This document shows positions 35,871 through 47,680 of a stretch of DNA of 64,000 nucleotides, one piece after another. Each line of letters begins with the position of its first letter. Position 1 is the first letter of the stretch. The stretch spans positions 24,579,599 to 24,643,598 of the forward strand of contig NC_083583.1 of assembly GCF_027579695.1 (NCBI RefSeq). The letters run 5' to 3'. Origin of the DNA: Neoarius graeffei (taxonomy: Eukaryota; Chordata; Actinopteri; Siluriformes; Ariidae). The position numbers and the translations under genes were made by a program. The notes under the pieces are model-generated. The model was given only the letters and a program-made list of their open reading frames with translations, was not told the origin of the DNA and did no database searches.

Positions 35871-35956
35871 CTAGAGAGAGAAAAAGTGAAGCAGAGACAA
35901 TATTTTATGAAGGATGTATGGTCTTATGTCAGTAAACAAACATGTAACTTTAAATA

Positions 35957-35999
<43 letters not shown>

Positions 36000-36447
36000 T
36001 GTTTGTGCGTGCTTCCCAAAGTCTCAGTGCAACCCAGTTAAAGTAGTCACAGTGTTCTAGCTGCATATCTTTTACTACAGCTCCATCCTCCGAGAGAAAC
36101 TCGGACTCAAAAGACTGACCATAATGTCAAGAAACATTGCAAAGTTTTGGCAGCTTTGTTATCAATACCCATTTATGAGCTCTCGTGAAGAATATTCATT
36201 GTTTACATATTAGGAGTTGCCAATTCAAGCATGAGTATCTAAACACGTGTGATAGCGAGTGTATGAAAGATACATCTCATGGATACACTGGGACGCATCA
36301 TCGGTGATGGAACCTGGAGTCATTGGGTGTTTCGGGCCTTTCAACATCATACACCCTCTCCCAGGCGACCCAGCCAGGGTTGATCAGACCCTAGCTTTCG
36401 TCCCAGATATACATACATACATACATACATGCACACACACACACATA

Positions 36448-36530
<83 letters not shown>

Positions 36531-37014
36531 GGGGGGGGGGAGTGTCTTTTTCATAGTGTGTGAAAAGTCTGTTCCTGTGCAGATGGAGCGATGGAGGTTT
36601 CATTCACTCTTACAACCGAATGTGTTTTCTGCATTCCTCTGAGCTTCCTCAGACAAGAAAAAAAAAATCCTAAATGCAAATGAGAGTCAATTGTAAAAAG
36701 CCTCTTTAAACCATCTGTGGAAATTCACTTGAGGCCATTTATGCATCGGTACGCAGTCATTTTCATTACAGTGCTGCATATTAGTGTTTCTAAAAAATGC
36801 ACAACTACCCTCATGCATACGATTGACGCCTCTAGATATAAACACGTCCTCAAATATGACCTTCATTTATGAAACTGAAATGTGATGCGTCGCATCTTTT
36901 TTTCAGTTTCACTATGTTATGTAACTTTTCTAATTTTCTAGAAGAGATCTAAATCTATATCAAGATGTCTCTAAAGCTGCTTTGTGACAATGTCCATTGT
37001 TAAAAGAGCTATAT
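35871..37014. other. intronic sequence with microsatellites
   Basis: Upstream of the first kinase exon. (GA)n at 35957-35997, (TA)n at 36451-36523 and a G run at 36531-36540. No element or gene otherwise. Confidence 0.6.
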
Positions 37015-38872
37015 AAATTGTGCCATTAAGCCATAACATTCAAACCACCTGCCTAAGGCCAAGTTTACATTAGACCGTATCTGTCTCGTTTTCTTCGCGG
37101 ATGCACTGTCCGTTTACATTAAAACGCCTGGAAACGCCGGGAAACGGGAATCCGCCAGGGTCCACGTATTCAATCTAGATCGTGTCTGGTCCGGTGGTGT
37201 GTAAACATTGAGAATACGCGGATACGCTGTGCTGAGCTCTAGCTGGCGTCGTCATTGGACAACGTCACTGTGACATCCACCTTCCTGATTCGCTGGCGTT
37301 GGTCATGTGACGCGACTGCTGAAAAATGGCGCGGACTTCCGCCTTGTATCACCTTTCATTAAAGAGTATAAAAGTATGAAAATACTGCAAATACTGATGC
37401 AAATACTGCCCATTGTGTAGTTATGATTGTCTTTAGGCTTGCCATCCTTCCACTTGCAAGTGGTAAGTGATATGCGCTGGGATCACACACACAGCGGCTC
37501 AGTCCCGAATCACTGCTTGTGCACTTCACTCGCGCGCTCTGTGAGCTGCGCAGGGCCGGAGTGCGCACTCTCCAGAGGGCACTCGCTGTTCAGGGCGGAG
37601 TGATTTGGAGCGCAGGATGCCCGCGGAGCCGAGCGTATCCGTGTATTGGTGTTGCTGTGTGCACGTGAATCGTGTATTGGTGTTGCTGTGTGCACACTAA
37701 TCGTTTTAAAAACGTTAATCTGATGATCCGCTGATATGGTCTAATGTAAACCCCACCTAATATTGTGTAGGTCCCCGTTGTCCTACCAAAACAGCTCTGA
37801 CCTGTCAAGGCATGGACTCCACAAGACCTCTGAAGGTGTGATATAAGTCTTGCAAGTTGCGAGGTGGAGCCTTCATGGATTAGACTTGTTTGTCCATTAC
37901 ATCCCATGGATACTCAGTTGGATTGAGATCAGGGGAATTTAGGGGCTGAGTCAATACTTTGAACTCTTTGTCATGTCCCTCAAACTATTCCTGAAGAATT
38001 TTTACAGTGTGTCAGAGCACATTATCCTGCTGAAAGAGGCCACTGCCATTACTGAATACTGTTACCATGAAGGGCTGTACTCGGTCTGCAACAATGTTTA
38101 AGTACCGTAGGAGGTATCTGTCAAAATAACAGCCAGATGAATGCCAGGACCCAAGGTTTCCTAACAGAACATTGCCCAGAACATTACACCATCTCCACCA
38201 GCTTGCATTCTTCCTATAGTGCATCTTGGTGCCATCTCTTCTCCAGGTAATGATGCACACACATCCAGCTGTCTACATGATATAAAAGAAAATATCATTC
38301 ATCAGACCAGGCCACTTTCTTCCATAGCTCCATGGTCCAGTTCTGATGCTCACATGCCCATTGCAAATATTCTTGGCAGTGGACAGGGGTCAGCATGGTA
38401 CTTTGACTGGTTTGTGGCTACGCAGCCCTGTATGCAGCAAGCTGTAAACTTTTTCAGCAGTTTATGCTACAGTAGCTCTTCTGTGGGATTGGACCAGACA
38501 GGCTAACCTACTGTCCCTATGCACATCAATAAGCTTTGAGCACCCATGACACTGTCACCAGTTCACCAGTTGTACTTCCTTGGATCACTTTTGGTAGGTG
38601 CTAACCATTGCATACCAGGAACACCACACAAGACCTGTCGTTTTGGAGATGCTCAGACCCAGTCATCTAGCCATCACAATTTGGCCCTTGTCAAAGCTGC
38701 TCAGATCCTTATGTTTGCCCATTTTTCCTGCTTCCAACACATCAACTTCAAGAACTGGCTGTTCTCTTGCTGCCCAGTATATCCCACCCCTAGACAGGTG
38801 CCAGTATAACAACATGATCAATGTTATTCACTTCACCTGTCAGTGGTTTAATGTTATGGCTGATCAATACTG
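37015..38872 (-). mobile_element. Tc1-like transposon, broken, with nested MITE
   Basis: Inverted ends contain AGCCATAACATT (left near 37029, right complement near 38850), with a TA at the right junction. Minus-strand pieces such as MHYRKNASWWRWCNVLGNVL and GLFQQDNVL belong to a degenerate Tc1-like transposase. A TAA-flanked MITE occupies 37057-37757. Confidence 0.85.
37057..37757. mobile_element. PIF/Harbinger-like MITE (GTTTACATTAGACC), copy 2
   Basis: Flanked by TAA (37054-37056, 37758-37760) inside the Tc1 copy. Ends GGCCAAGTTTACATTAGACC and GGTCTAATGTAAACCCCACC. Same family as 25139-25893. Confidence 0.92.
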
Positions 38873-38879
38873 TATATTT

Positions 38880-39570
38880 CATTTTATTGTATCTTTATAT
38901 GTAATACACTACACCATTTCCACAAACTGCTCATTTTTTTTTTATAACCACAAAACTTTATTTTGTGTGTCCGTGAAGCACAAAATGTGCTGTTAAGAAT
39001 CTTCATACCAGAGCTGCCCTGCCCATTCACACACCATTTTCAAATGTAAACCAACTTTAGCCTAAAATCCATCATCCATCAGATAGACAGTTTTCTAATA
39101 ATATGTAGCATGAAGTATTTTGCAAAAATAAAATTTAAAAAATATTTCCCTTCCTATCTGCCAGAAAATACTTTTGTTCAGTATTTTATTTCTCTACCAG
39201 AGCCAATAAAAAAAAAACATCTGCAGTTTTAGTTCTCACAAATAATGCCCTTTCTCCAGTAACAGGGTGATCTAACGGAACAAAAACTGATCTGTAGGAA
39301 ATGGCAATACAGCAGGGTATAGTTATAATTTGTTTAAATGTCTTCTGTAAATTTCTATAAATGCAGACGCTTTTTGACAGAAAGAAATGTTCTACATTGG
39401 CAAACTGATGTTAGGTAGTTAGCAGTTGTTTCTGGAAAACACACCTCTTGCACACAAAGAACATGAAACCGTGATGATCTGAAGACAGCAGTGATCACAG
39501 TTGTATGTTAAGGGGCTAACAGAGTAAGTTGTGTGTTGTTGCTGTCTGAGGAAATTTCATGATAATACAG
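38880..39570. other. non-genic sequence, nothing recognised
   Basis: AT-rich; no repeat ends or ORF that I can support. Confidence 0.5.
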
Positions 39571-39798
39571 CACATACAGTGCCCACCATGATTATTGTCC
39601 CCCCTTGTAAAGATTAGTAAAAAGGGTTAGAAAAAAAATCCACCTTTTGGTGAAGTCGCTTCATCTCATACTCAAAAAATGAGAAAAATTTTAATCAAAG
39701 TTTAATTGAAATAAATTTATTCAGAGAAAAACAAATCCCTCATAAAGAAATAACTATTTTCTACAAAAACATGCACCCCTAGAAATGACAGTGAAGAC

Positions 39799-40823
39799 CA
39801 GGGCCGCTGACAGCTTTGGCTGGGCCCGGGACAAAATGCTCTGAATGGGCCCCCCCTAACAACCCCCCCCCCCCCCCCCCCCGGGCCAACCCACACACAC
39901 ATCCTTTAACCAAACGCCATTAAATGCATTCCGTTACGCCCCAAGCCTGCATGCGACAGCCCCCGCAATGCCTTCCTAAACTCGTGGATAGTCTACTATA
40001 ATCACGCGATTGGGGTGCTTTTGAAGGAGCAGCGATGGACGGGGGATTTCGGGCAGGGCTGGGGGCGAACATAGTATACTGCGCGTGCGTACTGTCCAGT
40101 GTGAAAAGCAGAGAAGAACACACCACTCGAGAAACGGCGGGATATGATTGCGGGCTAATGTGATTATTCTTAGCTTCAATCAGATATATGAAACACAATG
40201 TTATTAAGCCGTTGTGGTTATGAAATGATTCAATGCCCTGTGTGTTTGATATGGTGTTCAGTGTGACTTGCTCTCCCCTCGTTTGTAACATGAATTGCGT
40301 GCCGCGCGTGCCTTGGTTGGGGTTACTTTACGGGGCTGGAAAAAGTTGGCTGTGTCTTACCTGGCTCAGCTGCCCCACTGCCTTTGCTAGTACCTGCTGC
40401 ATCATCCAAATCTTTTTTAAAATATTTATGCAGTGAGCCCCTGAGTCTCTTGGTTTCTTCCTCTCTTTTTCTCTTTTCTTTTCTGTGCTCCTGACTTGTG
40501 CATGTTGGCAAATGGCACGCACGCTGATTGTCGAAGCGCTATGATCGAACGATGTCGTTTTTTTCCCCTTAATCAAAGAGTCAGAACAAACCATTTTTGC
40601 ATTAGGGGTGGTAGGGGGTTCTTGACGCCTTTTTCAAAGACAATAAAGGCAAAAGATCTAGAAATCATTTACTGAATGCAAATATAGCACATTTCTCCCC
40701 CAAATCAACACATTTTGAAATGAAATAAAATAATCGCAACTTCATGAGAGCCCAGTTCTGGGCCCTCCCCATTCCTGGGCCCGGGACAACATACCCGTTT
40801 GTCCCCCCCTGTTGGCGGGCCTG
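39799..40823 (-). mobile_element. hAT element, copy 1, perfect 8-bp duplication
   Basis: Ends CAGGGCCGCTGACAG and TTGGCGGGCCTG, flanked by GTGAAGAC (39791-39798, 40824-40831). A C run is at 39864-39882. It carries the same transposase 5' exon as copy 2, so both are deletion derivatives of one parent. Confidence 0.95.
40323..40511 (-). pseudogene. hAT transposase N-terminal fragment (copy 1)
   Basis: 62 codons with the basic stretch KEKRKREEETKRLRGSLHKY followed by FKKDLDDAAGTSKGSGAAEP. This resembles the N-terminus of ZMYM1-like hAT transposases, which begin with a lysine-rich segment and a K-x-F-x-K-like motif. The zinc-finger and RNase-H-like catalytic domains are absent. Confidence 0.55.
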
Positions 40824-41269
40824 GTGAAGACAATGCAACTGTTTCCTATTTAAATGGTACATTTGTGAGTTGACTGGAGTGTGTAGGAACTTTCAAGCTG
40901 TAATCCGTGACTTCCTGATTAACTGGGGTACAAATATGAGGTGACACAGAGGCAAAATTCCCTTACCCTGTGTCTGAAATCACTCCCGACTCACTATATA
41001 GTGGACTATATAGTGAGGTCGCCATTTTGTAGTGCTGTCCGAATGTATAGTGAGCATTATTACACCCTATAAAGTGCACTCAAAGTATCCCACAATGCAT
41101 CACAAAAAGTAGTGTACAACCGATGGTCACTAATCAAGTAATATATCCCATCATGCATTGCAGTTGTGCTGAAAGAAATCGAATCAAAAGCCTCAAATTT
41201 GATTTAATAAAAGGCAGCGGCAAAGAAGACAGTATTCAGCCTTATTTTAAAAGAACTGAAAGGTGCAGG

Positions 41270-41529
41270 CAGGCCTGCCGACAGGGGGGGACAAACGGGT
41301 ATGTTGTCCCGGGCCCAGGAATGGGGGGGGCCCAGAACTGGGCTCTCATGAAGTTGCGATTATCTTATTTCATTTCAAAATGTGTTGATTTGGGGGAGAA
41401 ATGTGCTATATTTGCATTCAATAAATGATTTCTAGATCTTTTGCCTTTATTGTCTTTGAAAAAGGCGTCAAGAACCCCCTACCACCCCTAATGCAAAAAT
41501 GGTTTGGTCTGACTCTTTCAGCCCGTCCC

Positions 41530-41561
<32 letters not shown>

Positions 41562-42861
41562 ACGAGCAGCCCCTCCCCCGACCCGCGCGCTGCAAGCAGA
41601 GTGTCACAGGATTTTCTCAGTGCGCTCCCTCCAAACAATGGGGATTTACACGGAAACGGAAGGAGATATTCACAAATTTCTTTCACAGTTAGCGCCACAA
41701 GGCTCTCCTGAACACACTGATGTAATTTTTTTGTCTGTAGTGTAAAAAATGAGGTCACTAGAGCGAGTTAAAAACGAGTGACTTTTCTGCCAAGTTTATA
41801 ATGGCAGTCTATGGGGCTGCGCGGCTGTCCTCTCCTTACTTTCAGGCTTCTCATTCAAAAACTGTAAGTCCTATCGTGTAGGTAGACACATTGTGTGAAT
41901 CAGGAACAGTGTGGCTACTACTTTTGAGAAAATTATGTGTGTGGAGTGAAAATTGGGGCTGAAAACACAGTTTAAATGACAAAGTTTGAGCTATTTTTCC
42001 AAGCTCTCTACACTCTAACTTAACGAGCTCCATTGGTGTGTAACGCAATAGACACCCATTATAAAGTCTGACTTTCTCAGGCTTTATAAGGGGGAGGAGG
42101 GATGGAGACGCGGGGGGGTGGGAGCATGGCGAGGGCGGGCGTGTTTCTTTTCAAAATATGGCTTGTGGGAACCGTTATTCCAAAATCTCGTACTCCACCT
42201 TTAAGGGGAAAAAAACGACATAGTTCAATCATAGCCCTTTGACAATCAGCGTGCGTGCCATTTGCCAACATGCACAAGTCAGGAGCACAGAAAAGAAAAG
42301 AGAAAAAGAGAGGAAGAAACCAAGAGACTCAGGGGCTCACTGCATAAATATTTTAAAAAAGATTCGGATGATGCAACAGGTACTAGCAAAGGCAGTGGGG
42401 CAGCTGAGCCAGGTAAGACACAGCCAACTTTTTCCAGCCCCATAAAGTAACCCCAACCAAGGCACGCGCGGCACGCAATTCATGTTACAAACGAGGGGAG
42501 AGCAAGTCACACTGAACACCATATCAAACGCACAGGGCATTGAATCATTTCATAACCACAACGGCTTAATAACATTGTGTTTCATATATCTGATTGAAGT
42601 TAAGAATATTCACATTAGCCCGCAATCATATCCCGCCGTTTCTCGAGCGGTGTGTTCTTCTCTGCTTTTCACACTGGACAGTACGCACGCACAGTATACT
42701 ATGTTCGCCCCCAGCCCTGCTCGAAATCCCCCGTCCATCGCTGCTCCTTTAAGAGCACCCCAATCGCGTGAGTAGAGACTGGGATAAGAGAGGTGTGTGT
42801 GTTGGGGGGGCCCATTCAGAGCATTTTGTCCCGGGCCCGGCCAAAGCTGTCAGCGGCCCTG
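41270..42861 (+). mobile_element. hAT element, copy 2, perfect 8-bp duplication
   Basis: Ends CAGGCCTGCCGACAG and CTGTCAGCGGCCCTG, flanked by GGTGCAGG (41262-41269, 42862-42869). Relative to copy 1 it has about 680 extra bp at 41520-42201. The right edge of that extra segment reads GTACTCCACCT then TTAA, so it may be another, truncated insertion. Confidence 0.93.
42262..42450 (+). pseudogene. hAT transposase N-terminal fragment (copy 2)
   Basis: Nearly identical to the copy-1 ORF: KEKRKREEETKRLRGSLHKY, then FKKDSDDATGTSKGSGAAEP. No downstream transposase domain remains. The agreement of two copies indicates a coding past. Confidence 0.55.
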
Positions 42862-43637
42862 GGTGCAGGTACTTTGTATTTATTAATGTGGGAAATACGC
42901 TCAGTATAATATGTACAGTATTTATCACAAAAATACATGCATGTATTTATTATTTTGAACCAGCCGACTGATCTGTCATGTTTTAAGTGTGCGACAGTAA
43001 TGATGTAAATAATGGCGTGACGGAGTAGTGTCCAAAAGTGTGGGGTTTTTCTTTCATTTTATCAATGAGCTCACTATATAGTACTCTATATAGTAATTCC
43101 CTATATCGTGAGTAGCAAACGAGTGAGTGATTTCGGACACAGGATTAGACATCCATCAACATGGGACAGATAAGAGAACACACAAATGAAATGATGGAGA
43201 AGTGTGTTGACCTTCATAAGTCAGGGAATGGTTATAGAAAATAGCTACTCGCTCAAAAATGTTCACTTCTACTGTTAAGGCAATAATAAAAAAGTGGAGA
43301 CCAACTGGAACTGTTACAAACCTACCTGGGAGAGGAACCAAGTTTATTTTACCCCCACATATAGTCGGAAGGATGGTAAGAGAGGCAAAAAAATCCCTTT
43401 GCATGTCTAAGCATCTGGAGCCTACACAATATAACTCATCGTTAAAAATTCAATGCAAGTTCAAACCCCTGGATTGCTAAAAATTTGCTGTTGTGACCTT
43501 TTTCAGCTCTGTGCTTTGACTCTATTCTGCCTCACATATAAAGCACTTTGGATAATACTATTTGCCAAATGTATAAAAATGTAAATGAAGTATTTCACAT
43601 GGGCTAAACATGTACTGTATAACTGCTTTGTCCAAAT

Positions 43638-44010
43638 TGGGTGGCACGGTGGTGTAAGTGGTGAGCATGGTCGCCTCACAGCAAGAAGGTTCTGGGTTCG
43701 AGCCCAGCGGTCGGCAGGGGCCTTTCTGTGTGGAGTTTGCATGTTCTCCGCGTGTCTGCGTGGGTTTCCTCTGGGTGCTCCAGTTTCCCCCACGGTCCAA
43801 AGACATGCGGTTAGGTTAATATGGGATGGCCTTGGGCTGAGGTGCCCTTGAGTGAGGCACCTAACTCCCAACTGCTCCCCGGGCACTGTTAGCATGGCTG
43901 CCCACTACTCTGGGTATGTATGTGTGCTCATTGCTTGTGTGTGTGTTCACTGCTTCAGATGGGTTAAATGCAGGGAGGAATTTCACAAGTGTGTGATGAA
44001 TGAAGTTGTG
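43638..44010 (+). mobile_element. tRNA-derived SINE, variant body
   Basis: Head GGGTGGCACGGTGGTGTAAG (one extra A in the A box), B box GGTTCGAGCCC, 3' half with TTCACTGCTTCAGATGG. Confidence 0.88.
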
Positions 44011-44853
44011 CTTTCTTCAAAAAATTGTGTGACAGTTACTAAAGATTATTATTATAGTTGCTATTTTAATTATAAATTTGATATGCTATTTAACATCTTA
44101 ATTACCATAAATGATAGACATACCCTCACAAAAGTGACCAAAGCTGCAATTATTTTTTTAGTTTTTGAATGTTTTATAAATATTAATGTTCGCCAGTGCT
44201 TTTGGCCCAGCACCATGCTGGGAAATTAACAAAGGAGAACTGTGAATTTTTCTGGCTTGTAAAATCAACAGTTACAAAGGCTTTTGGAAAACACTTGCAA
44301 AAGTAACACATTTTCTTCACACCTCCACCTCCAAATGGCTCATTAAAGTCTAAACTTGATCAATATTGGAAAACCAGTCCAGTGTAGACTTCAGTGTTAA
44401 ACTAACACTTATAAAAGACTCACAAATAGCTCTTATGGATGAAGATACTGTATAAACCACTATAGAATACGTCGTGTGTGTGGTGACCTTGGACATTGGT
44501 GCGACAGATTTTAAAATCCTGTCACTATTTCTGGTTAAGATACATGCAAAAGAGAATCATATTTCAGTGACGTATAAGGGCAGCCTGTAGCTTTCAGAAC
44601 TATATATTGCAGAAATATCATCATCTTCTTCATTATCATCATGTAAAGGCCTCAGATTTCTGTTCTTGGCTAACAGGACTGGAACCCAGTGAGGTCTTCT
44701 GCTATTGCAACCCATGTGCCTCAAGGTTTAATGTCTGCATTCTGAGAGGCTTTTCCTGCTGACCACAGTTATAACGAGTGGTTATTTGAGTTACCATAGC
44801 CTTCCAGTCAGCTCAGCTTTTCTGCATTGTACTGCTACCACATGATTGACTTA

Positions 44854-45715
44854 CAGTGTCTTGCAAAAGTATTCATCCCCCTTGGTATTTGTTCTGTTTT
44901 GTCGCATTACAAGCTGGAATTAAAATGGATTTTTTTTTTTTTTTGGGGGGGGGGGGGGGGTTAGCACTTTGATTTTACACAACATGCCTACCACTTTAAA
45001 GGTGCATTTTTTTTTTTTAATTGTGACACAAACAATAATTAAGATGAAAAAACACAAATCTGGAGTGTGTATAGGTATTCACCCCCTCAAGTCAATACTT
45101 TGTAGAGCCACCTTTTGCTGCAATTACAGCTGCAAGTCTCTTGCATGTGTCTGTTAGCTTAGCACATCTAAGCACTGGAATTTTTGCCCATTCCTCAAGG
45201 CAAAACTGCTCCAACTCCTTCAAGTTAGATGGGTTGCGTTGGTGTACAGCAATCTTCAAGTTATGCCACAGATTCTCAATTGGATTGAGGTCTGGGCTTT
45301 GATTAGGCCATTCCAAGACATTTAATTATTTCCCTTTAAACCACTCCAGTGTAGCTTTAGCAGTATGTCTAGGGTCATTGTCCTGCTGGACCGTGAACCT
45401 TCATCCCAGTCTCAAACCTCTGGCCGACTCAAACAGGTTTTCCTCCAGAACTGCTCTGTATTTAGTGCCATCCATCTTTCCTTCAGTCCTGACCAGATTT
45501 CCTGTCCCTGCAGATGAAAAACATCCCCACAGCATGATGCTGCCACCATCATGCTTCACTGTAGGAATGGTGTTCTCAAGGTGATGGGAAGTGTTGGATT
45601 TACGCCACACATGGTGTTTCCCCAAGGTGGCCAAAAAGTTCAATTTTAGTCTCATCTGACCAGATAATCATCTTTCATGTGTTTGGGGAGTCTGCCACAT
45701 GCTGTTGACTACATG
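44854..45715 (-). mobile_element. Tc1-like transposon, truncated
   Basis: Left end CAGTGTCTTGCAAAAGTATT after TA (44852-44853). It contains about 600 bp of transposase in two minus-strand frames and stops abruptly near 45715. Poly-T/poly-G at 44930-44960 lies inside the end. Confidence 0.88.
45092..45655 (-). pseudogene. Tc1-like transposase C-terminal half, two frames
   Basis: First frame (45655-45401): [20 protein letters not shown] and [20 protein letters not shown]. Second frame (45316-45092): [19 protein letters not shown], with the catalytic Glu in PIENLW. The segment between, which should hold the second Asp, is frame-broken. Confidence 0.88.
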
Positions 45716-46139
45716 ATATTTTTTATCTTTCACAATGGCCACCATATCAGATTAGGTCTTGGAATTGGTTCTGAGACTGGCAAAACTACAAGTTTGACTC
45801 CGACCAATCATCAGTCATGTCCTTGTGTGTGTTTAGCAAGGAGGTTCAAGAAATGATCAATTGTGGCTATCAAGGAACACATCTTAAGAGTTGTCAAACT
45901 AGGTGAGAAAATACAAACATTCTAAACTTTTCATCAGGGTGTCTTGTGGCTTCCCAGACACCATATCATTGTTCCTTGATTATGTCACATGACAAGGCTC
46001 GTTCATCATTCCCGATGTTTATAGTCAAGCCCAACACTGGAAATGTACCAGCCATGATAAAATCGTGTTGAAACTGGGCCGAATTTGTGCAGTGTGATCC
46101 CGGTATAATCAGATAATTGCATGTTTCAAGGCCTCCAGC

Positions 46140-46495
46140 AGATGTACAGGTGTTTCCAATAAAGTGATTTGTGAATGTAGTGTACTCTATACATACACTC
46201 ACCTTCCATTTTAATAGGAACACCTGTGCACCTGTTCATTCATACAGTTATCTAATCAGCCAATCATGTGGCAGCACTGCAAATAAAACAAAATAAAAAA
46301 AAAATCCTGCAGATACAGATCAAGAGATATCAAGGCAGATACTGATCAACCATCAGAATGAGGAAAACTTGACCATGGAATGGTTGTTTTTACCAGAGAG
46401 GTTGGTTTGAGTATTTCAGAAACTACTGCTCTCCTGAAAATTTCACACACAACAATCTCTAGGATTTATATGCAACATAATGTCTGATTCCTCAA
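46140..46495 (+). repeat. Tc1-like remnant with abutting inverted ends
   Basis: ACAGGTGTTTCCAATAAAG (46147) faces CATTTTAATAGGAACACCTG (46207), two outward ends of one family. The downstream part matches 2030-2290. Confidence 0.55.
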
Positions 46496-47680
46496 AACAC
46501 ACAAATTCCTTTCCTATGCACTAAATAGCCACGCATTATTAATGAGAGAAGACAGAAATGTATCAAATCACAAGTTTTATCCCAGCATAAAATCACCAAA
46601 CTTTTGCACCGCACTCGTTCATCTTCAGCCAGAAACCCAACATGACTGGTCTCTCACGCCACACTGTCAGAATTCTGACTTTCACCCACAAATCTTTGAC
46701 AACAGAGGGCGAGCGCACTCGAGCTGTGAATGGCATCTCATAGCCGCTGTTATTGCGTTCATCATTCATGCACAGAGAATATAGGAGTCTAAGAAGGGAG
46801 ACATGAGGACAGGTCAAATCTCCACTTCTGCCTCAAATACCTCATTTATATTCACTTATTTGATCATTAAGTGGTTGACTAGCTTTGTCCCGTCCTCTGA
46901 AAGAGTCATTTCACAACACACCTGACAGCACAGAGCTGGATGGGTTCCCTTCACCTTCTTTTTTGCCGTCCCTGAACCTGCACGGAACACACTGCACAAG
47001 ATTTGAAAGCAATATAATACCAGGATCAAAATAATAATTACACTATATTAGATATTAAAAGCACTTTTTTTTGTACTGGATATGTTCTGTTTATCTTTAG
47101 CAAAAGAAGAACTCATCATGACACCTTTTAGTGACAAGACTTTATCTCTTTCTTATTTTGTTCATTGTGTAGCTGTAATGAGGTCAAGTGCACTCTAGAT
47201 CAGAGCAGCTGTACAATTGTAATTCATAACAATAGGCTTTCTGTGGCGAGGTTCACATTTATTCAGATTCACTTCATCCACAGGTGCTGATGTCTTTGTC
47301 CCCTTGTCTTTACTAATGGCCTTAAAGGTGCTGACTGCAAAGTCATCTGATTTTTTTTTTTAATTGTGCATGGCATTTTCCTATGTTTTGCAAGAACAAT
47401 ATAATCCGGACAAGATGTGATCATTTTGATGTGCTGAGGGTTGATTTTCTCCGTTTTGGGACCGAATATCCTCCGTCTTGAGGTAAACAGTATGGCCCTA
47501 CAGAAACAGCTGAACGCAAGGAGCTTGAACTAATTAGCATAACTATGGAACTGGGTCACACCAAGATGACGACGCGTGAAAAACATCATGACTGTGCATC
47601 GACCTTGGACAGTTTTGAGTCACAGTGATGTAATTTGTGGTTGACATTCATGAATAGATCAGTGAAGCAAAAGATGAATA

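Larger units (their letters stand above)
40966..43144. mobile_element. palindromic MITE (CCTGTGTCYGAAATCACTC), TTA duplication, split by hAT
   Basis: Ends CCCTGTGTCTG and CGGACACAGGA, flanked by TTA (40963-40965, 43145-43147). A related, uninterrupted copy is at 850-1415. The hAT at 41270-42861 accounts for most of its length. Confidence 0.88.
39577..43405 (+). mobile_element. Tc1-like transposon broken by nested insertions
   Basis: Left end CAGTGCCCACCATGATTATT after TA (39575-39576). The host sequence resumes at 40824-40965 and 43145-43405. The last part encodes REHTNEMMEKCVDLHKSGNG and VKAIIKKWRPTGTVTNLPGR, the helix-turn-helix region of a Tc1-like transposase. The catalytic half and right end are missing. 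Confidence 0.85.

Noticed and set aside
36259..36642. 127-codon ORF
   Set aside because: Half of it is a (TA)n microsatellite, with no family resemblance elsewhere.
43156..43404. Minus-strand 82-codon ORF
   Set aside because: It is antisense to the Tc1-like transposase helix-turn-helix region, which reads on plus.
46921..46978. Minus-strand AG...GT segment that could be a small upstream ntrk3 exon
   Set aside because: The frames give FRDGKKEGEGNPSSS or frames with stops, with no resemblance to the TrkC juxtamembrane region.
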